Counted from the first letter of the stretch, positions 27,092-37,649 are shown. The stretch: DNA of 64,000 nucleotides from Endobacterium cereale (GCF_009617585.1 NZ_WIXI01000044.1:248001-312000); one strand, 5' to 3'. The notes: generated from the sequence alone by a model not told the origin. Translations and numbers: made by a program.

Positions 27092-29755
27092 ATGAGCGGC
27101 GTGAATGAAATCCGGTCGACCTTCCTCGACTATTTTGGCAAAAACGGCCACGAGATCGTATCGTCGAGCCCGCTGGTTCCGCGCAACGACCCGACGCTGA
27201 TGTTCACCAATGCTGGCATGGTGCAGTTCAAGAACGTTTTTACCGGTCTTGAAAGCCGTCCTTATTCGCGCGCCACCACCGCGCAGAAATGCGTGCGTGC
27301 CGGCGGCAAGCATAACGACCTCGACAATGTCGGTTATACCGCCCGTCACCACACCTTCTTCGAAATGCTCGGCAACTTTTCGTTCGGCGACTATTTCAAG
27401 GAAAACGCCATCGAGCTTGCCTGGAACCTGATCACCAAGGAATTCGGCATCGATGCCAAGCGTCTGCTGGTCACCGTCTATCACACAGATGACGAAGCCT
27501 TTGGCCTGTGGAAGAAGATCGCCGGCCTGACCGATGACCGCATCATCCGCATTCCGACCAGCGACAATTTCTGGGCGATGGGCGATACCGGTCCCTGCGG
27601 TCCGTGCTCGGAAATCTTCTATGACCATGGTGATCATATCTGGGGTGGCCCTCCGGGCTCGCCGGATGAGGATGGTGACCGGTTCATCGAGATCTGGAAT
27701 CTCGTTTTCATGCAATACGAACAGATCACCAAGGAACAGCGCATCGACCTGCCGCGTCCGTCGATCGACACCGGCATGGGTCTGGAGCGCGTCGCTGCTC
27801 TGCTGCAGGGCAAGCACGACAACTATGACATCGACCTGTTCCGCGCGCTGATCGCTGCATCGGAAGAAGCGACCGGCGTCAAGGCCGAGGGTGATCGTCG
27901 CGCCAGCCACCGCGTCATTGCCGATCACCTGCGTTCGGCTTCCTTCCTGATCGCCGATGGCGTTCTGCCGTCCAACGAAGGCCGTGGTTACGTCCTGCGC
28001 CGCATCATGCGCCGCGCCATGCGCCATGCCGAACTTTTGGGCGCACGCGAGCCGCTGATGTACAAGCTGCTGCCGACGCTGGTTGCCCAGATGGGCCGCG
28101 CCTATCCGGAACTGGTTCGCGCCGAGCCGCTGATCTCCGAAACGCTGAAGCTGGAAGAAAACCGTTTCCGCAAGACGCTGGAGCGCGGCCTCAACTTGCT
28201 GTCGGACGCCACCAATACGCTCCACAAGGGTGACATGCTGGACGGCGAAACCGCCTTCAAGCTTTACGACACCTATGGTTTCCCGCTCGACCTGACGCAG
28301 GACGCACTTCGCGCCCGCGAAATCGGCGTGGATATTGCCGGCTTCACCGATGCCATGGAGCGTCAGAAGGCCGAGGCCCGTTCGCACTGGCAGGGTTCCG
28401 GCGACAAGGCCACTGAAACCATCTGGTTCGAACTCAAGGAAAAGCTCGGCGCCACCGAATTCCTCGGCTATGACACCGAGACCGCCGAAGGCGTGGTTCT
28501 GGCGATCGTGGCTGACGGAAAGTCGGTCGACACCGCCAAGGCCGGCGACACGGTACAGGTCATCGTCAACCAGACGCCGTTCTATGGCGAATCCGGCGGT
28601 CAGATGGGCGATACCGGCGTCATCCGCGGCGAAGGTTTTGCCGTCGAGGTCAGCGACACCCAGAAAAAGGGTGCCGGCCTGTTCGTTCATATCGCTGTCG
28701 TCACCGAAGGCGAGATCAAGGTCGGCGAAGCTGTCGCTTTGACCGTCGATCACGCCCGTCGTTCGCGCCTGCGCGCCAACCACTCGGCCACGCACCTTCT
28801 GCACGAAGCTCTGCGCGAAGTGCTCGGCACCCACGTCGCCCAGAAGGGCTCGCTGGTGGCACCAGAGCGCCTGCGTTTCGACGTTTCGCATCCGAAGCCG
28901 ATTTCGGCAGAAGAACTGCAGCGTGTCGAGGATATGGCAAACGCCATCATCCTGCAGACCGCGCCGGTCACCACCCGCCTGATGAGCGTCGATGACGCTA
29001 TTGCCGAGGGCGCCATGGCGCTGTTCGGTGAAAAATATGGCGATGAAGTGCGCGTCGTATCGATGGGCCGTGGCATTGAAGGTTCGAAGGTCGGCAAGGC
29101 ATATTCCGTCGAACTTTGCGGCGGCACGCATGTCGGAAATACCGGCGAGATCGGTCTCGTCCGCGTGCTCTCCGATAGCCCGGTTGGTGCAGGCGTCCGT
29201 CGTATCGAGGCCGTCACGGCGGAAGGCGCGCGCGCTTATCTGGCCGAGCAGGACGACCGCATGAAGGCGCTCTCCGGCGTTCTGAAGGTGCAGCCGGCAG
29301 AGGTTCTCTCCCGCGTCGAAACGCTGGTTGACGAGCGCCGCAAGCTCGAAAAGGAACTGGCGGATGCCAAGCGTCGCCTCGCCATGGGCGGTGGCGGCCA
29401 GGGTGACGGCGCTTCCGACATTCGCGATGTTGCCGGCGTCAAGTTCATGGGCAAGACGCTCAACGGCATCGACGCCAAGGATTTGAAGGGTCTGGCGGAT
29501 GAAGGCAAGGCCACGCTCGGTTCGGGTGTGGTCACGCTGATCGGCGTGTCGGAAGATGGCAAGGCCAGCGCCGTCGTCGCCGTCACCGAAGATCTGGTCG
29601 GCCGTTTCAGCGCCGTCGATCTGGTCCGCATTGCTTCTGCCGCGCTCGGCGGCAAGGGTGGCGGCGGTCGCCCGGACATGGCGCAGGCCGGTGGCCCGGA
29701 TGGCGCCAAGGCCGACGAAGCGCTTGAGGCCGTGGCCGCAGCGCTCGGCGCCTAA
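27092..29755 (+). CDS. alaS: alanyl-tRNA synthetase, 887 aa
   Basis: Charges tRNA-Ala. The class II catalytic core opens with [17 protein letters not shown] and [14 protein letters not shown]; the editing domain shows [17 protein letters not shown] (HxxxH zinc motif) and [13 protein letters not shown]; the C-terminal C-Ala domain ends with [13 protein letters not shown]. The ATG at 27092 (MSGVNEIRS) has GAAGGGCG upstream; the frame is open 14 codons earlier with no better signal. Length of about 880 is standard. It follows recA, a pairing common in proteobacteria, but a terminator separates the two. Confidence 0.98.
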   Translation: MSGVNEIRSTFLDYFGKNGHEIVSSSPLVPRNDPTLMFTNAGMVQFKNVFTGLESRPYSRATTAQKCVRAGGKHNDLDNVGYTARHHTFFEMLGNFSFGDYFKENAIELAWNLITKEFGIDAKRLLVTVYHTDDEAFGLWKKIAGLTDDRIIRIPTSDNFWAMGDTGPCGPCSEIFYDHGDHIWGGPPGSPDEDGDRFIEIWNLVFMQYEQITKEQRIDLPRPSIDTGMGLERVAALLQGKHDNYDIDLFRALIAASEEATGVKAEGDRRASHRVIADHLRSASFLIADGVLPSNEGRGYVLRRIMRRAMRHAELLGAREPLMYKLLPTLVAQMGRAYPELVRAEPLISETLKLEENRFRKTLERGLNLLSDATNTLHKGDMLDGETAFKLYDTYGFPLDLTQDALRAREIGVDIAGFTDAMERQKAEARSHWQGSGDKATETIWFELKEKLGATEFLGYDTETAEGVVLAIVADGKSVDTAKAGDTVQVIVNQTPFYGESGGQMGDTGVIRGEGFAVEVSDTQKKGAGLFVHIAVVTEGEIKVGEAVALTVDHARRSRLRANHSATHLLHEALREVLGTHVAQKGSLVAPERLRFDVSHPKPISAEELQRVEDMANAIILQTAPVTTRLMSVDDAIAEGAMALFGEKYGDEVRVVSMGRGIEGSKVGKAYSVELCGGTHVGNTGEIGLVRVLSDSPVGAGVRRIEAVTAEGARAYLAEQDDRMKALSGVLKVQPAEVLSRVETLVDERRKLEKELADAKRRLAMGGGGQGDGASDIRDVAGVKFMGKTLNGIDAKDLKGLADEGKATLGSGVVTLIGVSEDGKASAVVAVTEDLVGRFSAVDLVRIASAALGGKGGGGRPDMAQAGGPDGAKADEALEAVAAALGA

Positions 29756-29759
29756 GAAC

Positions 29760-29786
29760 AAAGCGGGCCGCAAGGCCCGCTTTTTC
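29760..29786 (+). terminator. intrinsic terminator of alaS
   Basis: Arms AAAGCGGGCC (29760-29769) and GGCCCGCTTT (29774-29783) with a GCAA loop, followed by TTTTT within the arm end. It ends just 20 bases before the ttcA start. Confidence 0.88.
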
Positions 29787-29806
29787 GCTTTAAGAGGACT
29801 TTTCTG

Positions 29807-30673
29807 ATGGGCGTGAACGCCGAGATAACCGACGAACTGGAACAGGCGACCGAAGGGCTGGCTCCAGCCCTCTTCAGGGATGCGCCGGACTCGGTGTCGT
29901 TCAACAAGATGCGCAAGCGTCTGCTGCGGCAGGTGCGCCAGGCGCTCGCCGATTTCGATATGCTGAAGGGCCAGAAGCGTTGGCTGGTCGGCCTGTCCGG
30001 CGGCAAGGATTCCTATTCGCTGCTGGCGATCCTGCTCGACCTGCAATGGCGCGGTCTGCTGCCGGTGGAACTGGTTGCCTGCAATCTCGATCAGGGTCAG
30101 CCGAACTTTCCCAAACACATCCTGCCGGAATATCTGACCTCGATCGGCGTCAAGCACCGTATCGAATATCGTGACACCTATTCCATCGTGAAGGAGAAGG
30201 TGCCGGCCGGCGGCACCTACTGTTCGCTCTGTTCGCGCCTGCGCCGCGGCAATCTGTATCGCGTAGCGCGTGAAGAAGGCTGTGATGCGCTGGTGCTCGG
30301 CCATCACCGCGATGACATTCTCGAAACATTCTTCATGAACTTTTTCCATGGCGGTCGCCTTGCTGCCATGCCGGCCAAGCTCTTGAATGACGAGGGCGAC
30401 GTCATGGTGCTGCGGCCGCTGGCCTATTGCGCCGAGGACGATCTGACGAAATTTTCGACTGCCATGCAATTCCCCATCATCCCCTGCGATCTCTGCGGGT
30501 CGCAGGACGGTCTGGAGCGCAATGCGATGAAGGCGATGCTGTCGGGCATCGAACAGCGCATGCCGGGCCGCAAGGACACGATGTTACGGGCGCTGTCGCA
30601 TGTGAACCCGTCTCATCTGCTCGATACCGGACTTTTCGATTTCAGCAATCTGATGACCGCCGAAAGGAAGTAA
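29807..30673 (+). CDS. ttcA: tRNA 2-thiocytidine(32) synthetase TtcA, 288 aa
   Basis: Iron-sulfur PP-loop enzyme that thiolates cytidine 32 in tRNA. The PP-loop ATP site is LSGGKDSYS; the cluster Cys pair is in [11 protein letters not shown], and another CxxC lies in [10 protein letters not shown]. Length fits the family (about 290-310). AAGAGG lies upstream of the ATG at 29807. The stop is followed 2 bases later by the next gene, so the two are likely co-transcribed. Confidence 0.95.
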   Translation: MGVNAEITDELEQATEGLAPALFRDAPDSVSFNKMRKRLLRQVRQALADFDMLKGQKRWLVGLSGGKDSYSLLAILLDLQWRGLLPVELVACNLDQGQPNFPKHILPEYLTSIGVKHRIEYRDTYSIVKEKVPAGGTYCSLCSRLRRGNLYRVAREEGCDALVLGHHRDDILETFFMNFFHGGRLAAMPAKLLNDEGDVMVLRPLAYCAEDDLTKFSTAMQFPIIPCDLCGSQDGLERNAMKAMLSGIEQRMPGRKDTMLRALSHVNPSHLLDTGLFDFSNLMTAERK

Positions 30674-30675
30674 TC

Positions 30676-31509
30676 TTGACTGACATGCCCGTTGATATCT
30701 CCGCTCTTGCCGATCTTTTGCGCCGTGCCGCCAAGGCCGAAATCCTGCCGCGTTTCCGCCGTCTCGGCAGTGAGGACGTGCGCTCGAAAAGCGAGCCTAC
30801 CGATCTGGTGACGGAGGCTGATGAAGCCGCCGAGCGGATGATGAAACGGGAGATGGCGGAACTGGCGCCCAACGCGCTGTTCATCGGCGAGGAGTCGGTG
30901 GCGGCGGATCCGGCACTGCTGGACAAGCTAAAGGATGCGGAACTGGCGGTGATCGTCGATCCGGTTGATGGCACCTTCAACTTCGCCTCCGGCATTCCCG
31001 CCTTCGGTGTCATGGCCTCGGTCGTCTGGAAGGGCGAAACGGTTGCCGGCATCATCTACGATCCGATGGGCGACGACTGGGTGATGGCGGAAAAGGGGGC
31101 AGGTGCTTTCCTGCGCCGCCCGGATGGCGATGTGGTTCGCCTGCATGTGTCGGAGACAAAGCCGATCGGTTCGATGATCGGCATGGCTTCCGCCGGTTAC
31201 TTTTACGGCGAACAACGCGAAAAGGTTCTGGCCAATCTCGCCAAGGTCCGCTTCTTCGCGAACTACCGTTGCGCAGCCCACGAGTACCGCACCTTTGCCG
31301 GCGGCCATGTGCAGTTCATGATCTACAACAAGCTGATGCCCTGGGACCATCTGGCCGGTGCGTTGATCGCTACCGAGGCAGGTGGGCATGTCCGCCGTCT
31401 GGACGGTTCTGTCTATGAACCACACCAATTCGACGGTGGCTTGCTGGTCGCGACCGATCCTGACAGCTGGCAGGTTTTGCACGACGGGATTTTTGGCGCT
31501 GAAATCTGA
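30676..31509 (+). CDS. inositol-monophosphatase-family phosphatase, 277 aa
   Basis: Mg-dependent sugar/inositol phosphatase fold. The three metal-site motifs are present: GEESVAADP, DPVDGTFNF, and WDHLAGALIATEAGG. The specific substrate (inositol-1-phosphate, histidinol phosphate or 3'-phosphoadenosine phosphate) cannot be told. The start is probably the TTG at 30676, with AAGGAAG 5 bases upstream; an ATG four codons on is the alternative. It follows ttcA directly. The product is cytosolic. Confidence 0.88.
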   Translation: MTDMPVDISALADLLRRAAKAEILPRFRRLGSEDVRSKSEPTDLVTEADEAAERMMKREMAELAPNALFIGEESVAADPALLDKLKDAELAVIVDPVDGTFNFASGIPAFGVMASVVWKGETVAGIIYDPMGDDWVMAEKGAGAFLRRPDGDVVRLHVSETKPIGSMIGMASAGYFYGEQREKVLANLAKVRFFANYRCAAHEYRTFAGGHVQFMIYNKLMPWDHLAGALIATEAGGHVRRLDGSVYEPHQFDGGLLVATDPDSWQVLHDGIFGAEI

Positions 31510-31571
31510 TTGATTGATGGATTTTGACTGAGGCCGAAGATAGGCTTCCCGCAAAAGGGGAGCTTATCAAC

Positions 31572-32072
31572 ATGAAAGAATTGTCGCAGGTTTCAATTCG
31601 CAGAGCTGGTCCGCCGGATGCCATTTTGGTGCGAGACATCGTGCGCTCCGCTTATGCCAAATGGGTGCCGGTGATTGGGCGCGAGCCCATGCCCATGACG
31701 GTCGAGTATGCTGAGGCGATCGCCCGCAATCGCATCGATCTTTTGGAAGCAGGAGGCATGGCTGTTGGCCTGATCGAAACCATCCTGCGCGACGACCATC
31801 TTTACGACGACCATCTTTACATCGAAAACATCGCTGTGCGGCCTGAATGTCATGGTCGGGGGTATGGTCGCCATCTTCTGGCGCATGCGGAAGACATTGC
31901 ATTCTCCGCGGGGCAGGGTGAGATCCGGCTTCTGACCAATGCCGCCTTTGCCGCCAATGTGGTTCTTTACGAGCATTGCGGGTATACCGTTACCCACACG
32001 GAACCGTTCATGGGTGGGACGACGCTCTACCTGAAAAAGCGGCTTGAAGGCCGCCTTCAGGAGAGCGCCTGA
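31572..32072 (+). CDS. GNAT-family N-acetyltransferase, 166 aa
   Basis: The acetyl-CoA-binding motif of the GNAT fold is in IENIAVRPECHGRGYGRHLL, with the V-like loop at LYEHCGYTVTHTEPF. The acceptor is unknown. The ATG at 31572 (MKELSQVSIRRAG) is preceded by AAGGGGAG; the frame is open to 31524. An exact 15-base tandem duplication at 31791-31820 repeats the residues DDHLY. No operon partner is obvious, though the preceding gene ends 62 bases earlier on the same strand. Confidence 0.85.
   Translation: MKELSQVSIRRAGPPDAILVRDIVRSAYAKWVPVIGREPMPMTVEYAEAIARNRIDLLEAGGMAVGLIETILRDDHLYDDHLYIENIAVRPECHGRGYGRHLLAHAEDIAFSAGQGEIRLLTNAAFAANVVLYEHCGYTVTHTEPFMGGTTLYLKKRLEGRLQESA
31791..31820 (+). repeat. 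15-bp in-frame tandem duplication in the GNAT gene
   Basis: GACGACCATCTTTAC occurs twice without a gap, encoding DDHLYDDHLY directly before the beta strand that leads into the acetyl-CoA site. Perfect identity suggests a recent slippage event. Confidence 0.85.
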
Positions 32073-32077
32073 ATATC

Positions 32078-33334
32078 TCACACCCGCGGGTTATGCGGCT
32101 GAAACAGCTTTCCCTTTTCGGCGATCAGCACAAAAATCAATCCGGCAATCGATACGGTGAAGAAGCCAGCTACCATAGGCAGTGCCGTGCCGTTGAACGA
32201 TTGGCCGATCATCGCGCCAATCGAAGCACCGCCGATCGTGCCCATGAAACCGAGCACAGACGAGGCGGTGCCCGCTACGTGACCGAGCGGCTCCATTGCC
32301 AGCGAATTGAAGTTCGAGCCGATCCAGCCGAACTGGAACATCGCCAGCGCAAACAGGGTCAGGAACAGCGCAAATGGCATCGGCTGCGGCCCGAAAATCT
32401 GGATCATCAGCCAGACGAAGGTCACTGCGATGAAGCCGAGCAATGAGGCATGCGAAAGCTTGCGCATGCCGAAACGGCCGACCAGTCGGGCATTGAGGAA
32501 GGATGACAACGACATGAACACGGCGACGGCTGCAAACGCGACCGGGAACCACACGCCGAGGCCGTAAATCTGATTATAGACCTGTTCGGCGGAATTGATG
32601 AAGCCGAACAGTGCGCCGAAGATGAATGTGCTGGCAATCGTGTAGCAGAGCGATACGCGATTGGTCAGCACGATACGGAAACCTGCAATCACCGAGGATA
32701 CGGTAAAGGGACGCACGTCTTCGGCATGCAGGGTTTCAGGCAGGCGCTTGTACATCCAGAACACCACGGCAAGAGCGCCGACCGCCATGAACACGAAGAT
32801 CAGGTGCCAGTCGCCGAACAGCAGGATCAACTGACCTGTACCGGGTGCGATGACCGGCACGACCATGAACACCATCATGATCAGCGACATGACTTCCGCC
32901 ATGGCGCGGCCGCCGTAGACGTCGCGAACGATCGAGATGGTGATGACGCGGGTGGCGGCGGAACCGATGCCCTGGATGAAGCGCAATACCAGCAGCGCCG
33001 TGAATGACGGGACGGCGATCAGGCCTACCACTGCAAGCGACGACAAGATGTAGATCGTCAGGCCGACGATGATCGGCTTGCGACGTCCAAAACGGTCGGA
33101 GATCGGCCCGTAGAAAAGCTGCGCGAGACCGAAACCGAACAGATAGGCGGAAACCACATACTGTCGGTGGTTTTCGTTGATGACATCAAGCGATGCGCCG
33201 ATCTGCTGCAGGCCGGGAAGCATGATGTCGATGGCAAGCGCATTGAGAGCCATCAACATGGCCATCAGGGCGATGAATTCGACCTTACCCATGCCCTTGA
33301 GGCGATCGGGCGTCGATTGTGCAGGTTTTGTCAC
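32078..33334 (-). CDS. MFS drug exporter, Bcr/CflA subfamily, 418 aa
   Basis: Twelve-segment major-facilitator exporter. The motif-A-like loop GPISDRFGRRKPIIVG and the DIMLPGLQQIGASL stretch after the first helix mark the Bcr/CflA group (12-TMS drug/proton antiporters). The GTG at 33334 (MTKPAQSTPDRLKG) is preferred over the upstream frame start at 33388 because AGGA lies 6 bases before it. It stands alone on its strand between the GNAT (convergent, 5 bases apart) and grxD. Substrate unknown. Confidence 0.88.
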   Translation of the reverse strand: MTKPAQSTPDRLKGMGKVEFIALMAMLMALNALAIDIMLPGLQQIGASLDVINENHRQYVVSAYLFGFGLAQLFYGPISDRFGRRKPIIVGLTIYILSSLAVVGLIAVPSFTALLVLRFIQGIGSAATRVITISIVRDVYGGRAMAEVMSLIMMVFMVVPVIAPGTGQLILLFGDWHLIFVFMAVGALAVVFWMYKRLPETLHAEDVRPFTVSSVIAGFRIVLTNRVSLCYTIASTFIFGALFGFINSAEQVYNQIYGLGVWFPVAFAAVAVFMSLSSFLNARLVGRFGMRKLSHASLLGFIAVTFVWLMIQIFGPQPMPFALFLTLFALAMFQFGWIGSNFNSLAMEPLGHVAGTASSVLGFMGTIGGASIGAMIGQSFNGTALPMVAGFFTVSIAGLIFVLIAEKGKLFQPHNPRV

Positions 33335-33354
33335 AGCGTTTCCTAAACAACGTG

Positions 33355-33380
33355 AAAGGCGCCGTGGATGCGGCGCCTTT
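33355..33380. terminator. hairpin between grxD and the MFS gene
   Basis: Arms AAAGGCGCCG (33355-33364) and CGGCGCCTTT (33371-33380) enclose a 6-base loop. The T-run on the minus strand is interrupted, so termination of the bolA-grxD transcript here is probable but not certain. Confidence 0.55.
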
Positions 33381-33423
33381 TGATGCATGCAATTCTAAAG
33401 CCGGGGCGGCTAAGCCCCGAAAA

Positions 33424-33756
33424 TCAGGCCGCGCGGACGGCGATGCCCTGTTCCTCGAGCTGCGTCTTCAGCTCGCCGGACTGGAACATTTCACGGATGA
33501 TGTCGCAGCCGCCAAGGAACTCGCCCTTGACGTAGAGCTGCGGAATGGTCGGCCAGTTGGAATAGTCCTTGATGCCCTGGCGCAGGTCGCCATCAGCCAG
33601 AACGTTGATACCCTTGTAGTCGAGGCCAAGGTAATCCAGAATTTGGACAACCTGACCGGAGAACCCACACTGTGGAAACTGCGGCGTGCCCTTCATGAAG
33701 AGGACCACATCATTGGTCTTGACTTCGTTGTCGATGAAATCGTTGATTCCGCTCAT
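33424..33756 (-). CDS. grxD: monothiol glutaredoxin (CGFS type), 110 aa
   Basis: Binds and passes on 2Fe-2S clusters, usually with a BolA partner. The active site CGFS is in [14 protein letters not shown]; glutathione-binding residues WPTIPQLY and GGCDI are present. Length is typical for the short bacterial form. It is the third gene of the bolA-basic protein-grxD group on the minus strand, a context that fits joint work in iron-sulfur handling or iron sensing. Confidence 0.96.
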   Translation of the reverse strand: MSGINDFIDNEVKTNDVVLFMKGTPQFPQCGFSGQVVQILDYLGLDYKGINVLADGDLRQGIKDYSNWPTIPQLYVKGEFLGGCDIIREMFQSGELKTQLEEQGIAVRAA

Positions 33757-33886
33757 GTCTCAAATCCTTTCACACGCGGGTTCAAGGGCCGCGGTGTTCT
33801 GTGTTGTGCCTTAAATAGCAAGCTCCCCGCCGAATTTCCAGCGCAGAAGCGTGTAGATGCATGTAATTTGCAAGGTGGGCAGCGGT

Positions 33887-34129
33887 TCAGCGGCTGCGTT
33901 GCTTGCTGCGGCTCGCCGTTGTGCGGCGGCGACTGGTCTGCTTGCGGGCAGGCTTGGCGGCCTTGCTTGTCGTCTTGCGGGTGAAGCGTCCGGTGGTGGC
34001 GGATCGTGTAGCCGCCTTGGCCTGCCGCTTCTTACGCTTCGATGCCGTGCGTCCGTGCGATTTGCCAAGCAGTTCCTTGACGACGCTTTCGACGACACCC
34101 GATACGATTTCGTTGATCAAGTTCGCCAT
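33887..34129 (-). CDS. small basic protein between BolA and Grx, 80 aa
   Basis: No family recognised. The first 22 residues (MANLINEIVSGVVESVVKEL) form an amphipathic helix; the rest is a Lys/Arg/Ser/Thr/Ala tail without acidic residues, like an H1-type histone tail. It starts 4 bases after the bolA stop, with AAGTGA near it, and ends 130 bases before grxD, all on one strand. Such tails bind nucleic acid or acidic surfaces; whether this one does is unknown. The frame is open upstream through bolA in another frame, so the ATG at 34129 is chosen by position after the bolA stop. Confidence 0.65.
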   Translation of the reverse strand: MANLINEIVSGVVESVVKELLGKSHGRTASKRKKRQAKAATRSATTGRFTRKTTSKAAKPARKQTSRRRTTASRSKQRSR

Positions 34130-34133
34130 GGGA

Positions 34134-34367
34134 TCACTTCGGAGCCGAGGTCTGTAGCGCGAGTGCGTGAAGGACACCGCCCATATTGCCCTGCAATGCC
34201 TCATAGACCATCTGGTGCTGCTGCACACGCGACTTGCCGCGGAAGGCCTCGGCCACGACTTCGGCGGCATAATGATCGCCGTCGCCGGCCAGATCACGAA
34301 TGGTGACGGTTGCGCCGGGGATTCCGGCCTTGATCATGTCCTCGATATCGCCAGGGCGCATGGGCAT
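34134..34367 (-). CDS. bolA: BolA/IbaG-family protein, 77 aa
   Basis: Short BolA-fold protein with the pattern PGATVTIRDLAGDGDHYAA and the conserved helix GKSRVQQHQMVYEALQG holding the RxxxHxxVY-type core and a His that can bind a shared 2Fe-2S cluster with a CGFS glutaredoxin. Length is that of the BolA2/IbaG group. It leads a three-gene unit whose last gene is a CGFS glutaredoxin, the known physical partner of BolA proteins. Confidence 0.92.
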   Translation of the reverse strand: MPMRPGDIEDMIKAGIPGATVTIRDLAGDGDHYAAEVVAEAFRGKSRVQQHQMVYEALQGNMGGVLHALALQTSAPK

Positions 34368-34479
34368 GCGAGACTATCCTTCATTCTTGGCGGCGACGAT
34401 GCCGCGACCAGATTAGATTGCCTCAAAGAAAGGCTGCGGTCAAAGTGTCTGAACAGCTTTCCTCAGTCAAAGGAGATGC

Positions 34480-35181
34480 TTAGCGGCGGTGATTATTCGA
34501 CGTCTGCAGTCGCTGGAGTAAGGCGCCCGCCATTTCGGAAATGCCATGCCAGATATTCACCCGATAACTGGACTTGAACATCCAGGCGTTGATGAGAAAC
34601 AACCCCACATAGGCCGTCAGCTCGATCATTTCCTCAAACGCCTGATAGTGCAGGCGTTCGAAAAGTTGTCCGCAAAAAAGCAGGGAGCCCACGAAAATGA
34701 GCGGCCATGAAAACGCCGGATGCATCATACGAAGAAGAGCAATCGGGCTGGTTCGAAACATAAGGAATGCCTGCAGGAGCAACAATAAGCCACACGCTGT
34801 CGGGACAATCCGATGGGCTTCGCGCGGCACGCATGCCAATGCCAGATCAGGTTTGCAGGATGGTATTTCTCTCAAAAAGAAGACCAGGCAGATCAGCGCT
34901 GTTGTCGTAGCCACAAACCTGCCCGCGGGCCGAAGGCGAACAGCGGCCAGTATCGCCACAACGGTGGCAGCGCCGAGCGCTACGAGTTGCAGCGTCTCCA
35001 GCATGCCGTTCTCGCCAAATAGCGTGTCATCACCAAAGCCGAAAAGCCGTAACGTCAGGATGACGATCATGAAAAGCGTCAGGCCAGACACGATTGTGTC
35101 CAGCACCAGCCGTGGATAGGGCCATGTTTGACGGGGATGAAGCAGAAAATCCTGCAGGTTTTTCAAAATATCTTTGAGCAT
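34480..35181 (-). CDS. multi-pass membrane protein of unknown function, 233 aa
   Basis: Six or so hydrophobic segments are visible (for example VSGLTLFMIVILTLRLFGF, LVALGAATVVAILAAV, FSWPLIFVGSLLFCGQLFE), separated by short polar loops; two Cys lie in the loop SCKPDLALACVPRE. No family was recognised. The ATG at 35181 (MLKDILKNLQDFLLHP) is used; a TTG at 35214 is possible and neither has a good ribosome site. It lies downstream of the purL terminator and upstream of bolA, so it is probably a single-gene unit. AT-richer than its neighbours, which may hint at a different history. Confidence 0.7.
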   Translation of the reverse strand: MLKDILKNLQDFLLHPRQTWPYPRLVLDTIVSGLTLFMIVILTLRLFGFGDDTLFGENGMLETLQLVALGAATVVAILAAVRLRPAGRFVATTTALICLVFFLREIPSCKPDLALACVPREAHRIVPTACGLLLLLQAFLMFRTSPIALLRMMHPAFSWPLIFVGSLLFCGQLFERLHYQAFEEMIELTAYVGLFLINAWMFKSSYRVNIWHGISEMAGALLQRLQTSNNHRR

Positions 35182-35271
35182 TACCGACTGCTGAAGCTTT
35201 TGCCGATTGTTCAAAACACCAGAGGAGAGAAACGACCGCTCTCATCGGAATTCTTGATTGCACCGGAGAAA

Positions 35272-35304
35272 CAAAAAACGCCGTGACAAGGCTGCCACGG
35301 CGTC
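35272..35304 (-). terminator. intrinsic terminator of purL
   Basis: Arms 35278-35285 and 35296-35303 (ACGCCGTG/CACGGCGT) with a 10-base loop; on the minus strand the stem is followed by six T (35273-35278). It lies about 80 bases past the purL stop. Confidence 0.85.
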
Positions 35305-35383
35305 ATCGCTTCAGGTGTACGCCCGGTTTCGTCCGGTTGCAACCTTTGTGAAAGATTTGTGAACGGTTGAGGCGTCTGGCTCC

Positions 35384-37594
35384 TCAGGCGTTCATGAAAT
35401 CGGGGAACCAGCCTTCATGTGCGGTACCGAGATCAGCGACAGGCAAGTTGACCAGGTCATCAATGATGAATGCATCACCACCGACCGTACCCAAGGCGCG
35501 GAACGGAATGCCCGCACCTTCGGCATTGGCCTGCAGGAAGTTGGCGAGGTCCGCCGGCACGGCGAGAACGTAACGCGCCTGGTCTTCACCGAAAAGCAAC
35601 GCGTGCGGCAGACCGCGGCTGTCCTTCAGGCTGACGTTCAGACCCTTGCCAGAGGACATGGCCATTTCAGCCAGCGCCAGAGCAAGGCCGCCCGAAGAAA
35701 TGTCGTGGCAGGCGGTGACCTGACCGTTGCGGATCGCCGAGCGGACGAAATCGCCATGGCGTCGTTCGGCGGTCAGATCGACTTCTGGCGCCGGGCCTTC
35801 GGTGGAGCCGAGAATGTCGCGCAGATAGATGGACGAGCCGAGATGGCTGCCGTCAACGCCGATCATGATCAGCTTGTCGCCGTCATTGGCGGTGCCGATC
35901 TTGGCCATCTTCGACCAGTCAGGCAGCAGGCCCACGCCGGCAATGGTCGGGGTCGGCAGGATAGCGACGCCGTTGGTCTCGTTATAGAGCGAGACGTTGC
36001 CGGAAACGATCGGGAAGTCGAGCGCCTTGCAGGCTTCACCGATGCCCTTGATGGCGCCGACCAACTGGCCCATGATTTCCGGCTTTTCCGGATTGCCGAA
36101 ATTGAGGTTGTCAGTGGCCGCCAGCGGCTCGGCGCCGGTGGCGGTAATGTTGCGCCAGCATTCGGCTACCGCCTGCTTGCCGCCTTCGAACGGGTCGGCC
36201 TCGACATAGCGAGGAGTTACGTCGGAGGAAAATGCGAGTGCCTTCGTGGCATGGCCTTCGACGCGCACGACGCCGGCGTCACCGCCCGGATGCTGCAACG
36301 AATTGCCCTGAATGAACGTGTCATACTGCTCGTAGACCCAGCGGCGGCTGGACTGGTTCGGCGAGCCAACCAGCTTGATCAGTGCGTCGTTATAGTCGAC
36401 GGGTGCCTTAACCTCGGAGGCGGGCAGGGCGGCGCGGCGAGCAGGCTCCACCCACGGGCGATCATATTCCGGAGCCTCGTCTCCGAGTTCCTTGATCGGC
36501 AGGTTGGCGACTTCCTCACCCTGATGGATGACGCGGAAACGCAGGTCGTCGGTGGTCTTGCCGACGATGGCGAAATCCAGCCCCCACTTGACGAAGATCG
36601 CCTTGGCGACCTCTTCCTTGGAGGGTTCGAGAACCATGAGCATGCGCTCCTGGCTTTCCGACAGCATCATTTCATAGGCCGTCATGCGGTCTTCGCGCAC
36701 CGGAACCGTGTCGAGCAGCAGTTCGATACCAAGGCCGCCCTTGGCGCCCATTTCAACGGCCGAGCAGGTTAGGCCGGCTGCACCCATGTCCTGGATCGCG
36801 ATGACCGCGCCGGTCTGCATCAGTTCGAGGCAGGCTTCCAGCAGGCACTTTTCTGTGAAGGGGTCGCCGACCTGAACGGTCGGGCGCTTTTCCTCGATCG
36901 ATTCGTCGAATTCGGCAGATGCCATGGTCGCACCGCCAACGCCGTCTCGACCCGTCTTTGCACCCAGATAAACGACCGGAAGACCAACACCCTTGGCTTC
37001 GGACAGGAAGATGCCGTCAGCCTTGGCAAGACCGGCTGCAAAGGCGTTGACGAGGATGTTGCCGTTATAGCGTTCGTCGAACTCGACTTCGCCACCGACC
37101 GTCGGAACGCCGAAGGAGTTGCCGTAACCACCAACGCCGGCAACGACGCCGGAAACGAGGTGCTTTGTCTTCGGATGATCCGGGGCACCGAAGCGCAGGG
37201 CGTTCATGGCCGCGATCGGACGCGCGCCCATGGTGAATACGTCACGCAGAATGCCACCGACGCCGGTCGCCGCACCCTGATAGGGCTCGATGTAAGACGG
37301 GTGGTTGTGGCTTTCCATCTTGAAGACCACGACATCGCCATCATCGATATCGACGACACCGGCGTTTTCACCCGGACCCTGAACGACGCGCGGACCCTTG
37401 GTGGGCAGAGTGCGCAGCCATTTCTTGGAAGACTTGTAGGAGCAGTGCTCGTTCCACATGGCGGAGAAAATGCCGAGCTCGGTAAAGGTCGGCTCGCGAC
37501 CGATAAGGTCGAGGATCCGCTGATATTCGTCGGCCTTCAGGCCGTGGGATGCGATGAGTTCAGGCGTGATCGGGCGGCTGTTCGAAATCGTCAT
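35384..37594 (-). CDS. purL: phosphoribosylformylglycinamidine synthase subunit PurL (small form), 736 aa
   Basis: ATP-dependent amidotransferase subunit that with PurS and PurQ turns FGAR into FGAM. The length is that of the short, three-subunit form, not the 1300-residue fused enzyme. Visible marks: [20 protein letters not shown] near the start, [21 protein letters not shown], and [15 protein letters not shown] near the end. The ATG at 37594 has AGGGAAG upstream. PurS and PurQ are encoded 2-3 kb upstream on the same strand, separated by a lipoprotein and a PagL-like gene. Confidence 0.97.
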   Translation of the reverse strand: MTISNSRPITPELIASHGLKADEYQRILDLIGREPTFTELGIFSAMWNEHCSYKSSKKWLRTLPTKGPRVVQGPGENAGVVDIDDGDVVVFKMESHNHPSYIEPYQGAATGVGGILRDVFTMGARPIAAMNALRFGAPDHPKTKHLVSGVVAGVGGYGNSFGVPTVGGEVEFDERYNGNILVNAFAAGLAKADGIFLSEAKGVGLPVVYLGAKTGRDGVGGATMASAEFDESIEEKRPTVQVGDPFTEKCLLEACLELMQTGAVIAIQDMGAAGLTCSAVEMGAKGGLGIELLLDTVPVREDRMTAYEMMLSESQERMLMVLEPSKEEVAKAIFVKWGLDFAIVGKTTDDLRFRVIHQGEEVANLPIKELGDEAPEYDRPWVEPARRAALPASEVKAPVDYNDALIKLVGSPNQSSRRWVYEQYDTFIQGNSLQHPGGDAGVVRVEGHATKALAFSSDVTPRYVEADPFEGGKQAVAECWRNITATGAEPLAATDNLNFGNPEKPEIMGQLVGAIKGIGEACKALDFPIVSGNVSLYNETNGVAILPTPTIAGVGLLPDWSKMAKIGTANDGDKLIMIGVDGSHLGSSIYLRDILGSTEGPAPEVDLTAERRHGDFVRSAIRNGQVTACHDISSGGLALALAEMAMSSGKGLNVSLKDSRGLPHALLFGEDQARYVLAVPADLANFLQANAEGAGIPFRALGTVGGDAFIIDDLVNLPVADLGTAHEGWFPDFMNA

Positions 37595-37649
37595 GGTCTT
37601 CCCTGATGGCGAGGGGCTCTGAATTTGGGGTCTCTTTAGCGTAGATACG

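Noticed and set aside
25745-30469. 1574-codon minus-strand open frame across recA, alaS and ttcA
   Set aside because: Antisense to three well-known genes; arises from GC3-rich codons. No domain and no promoter logic.
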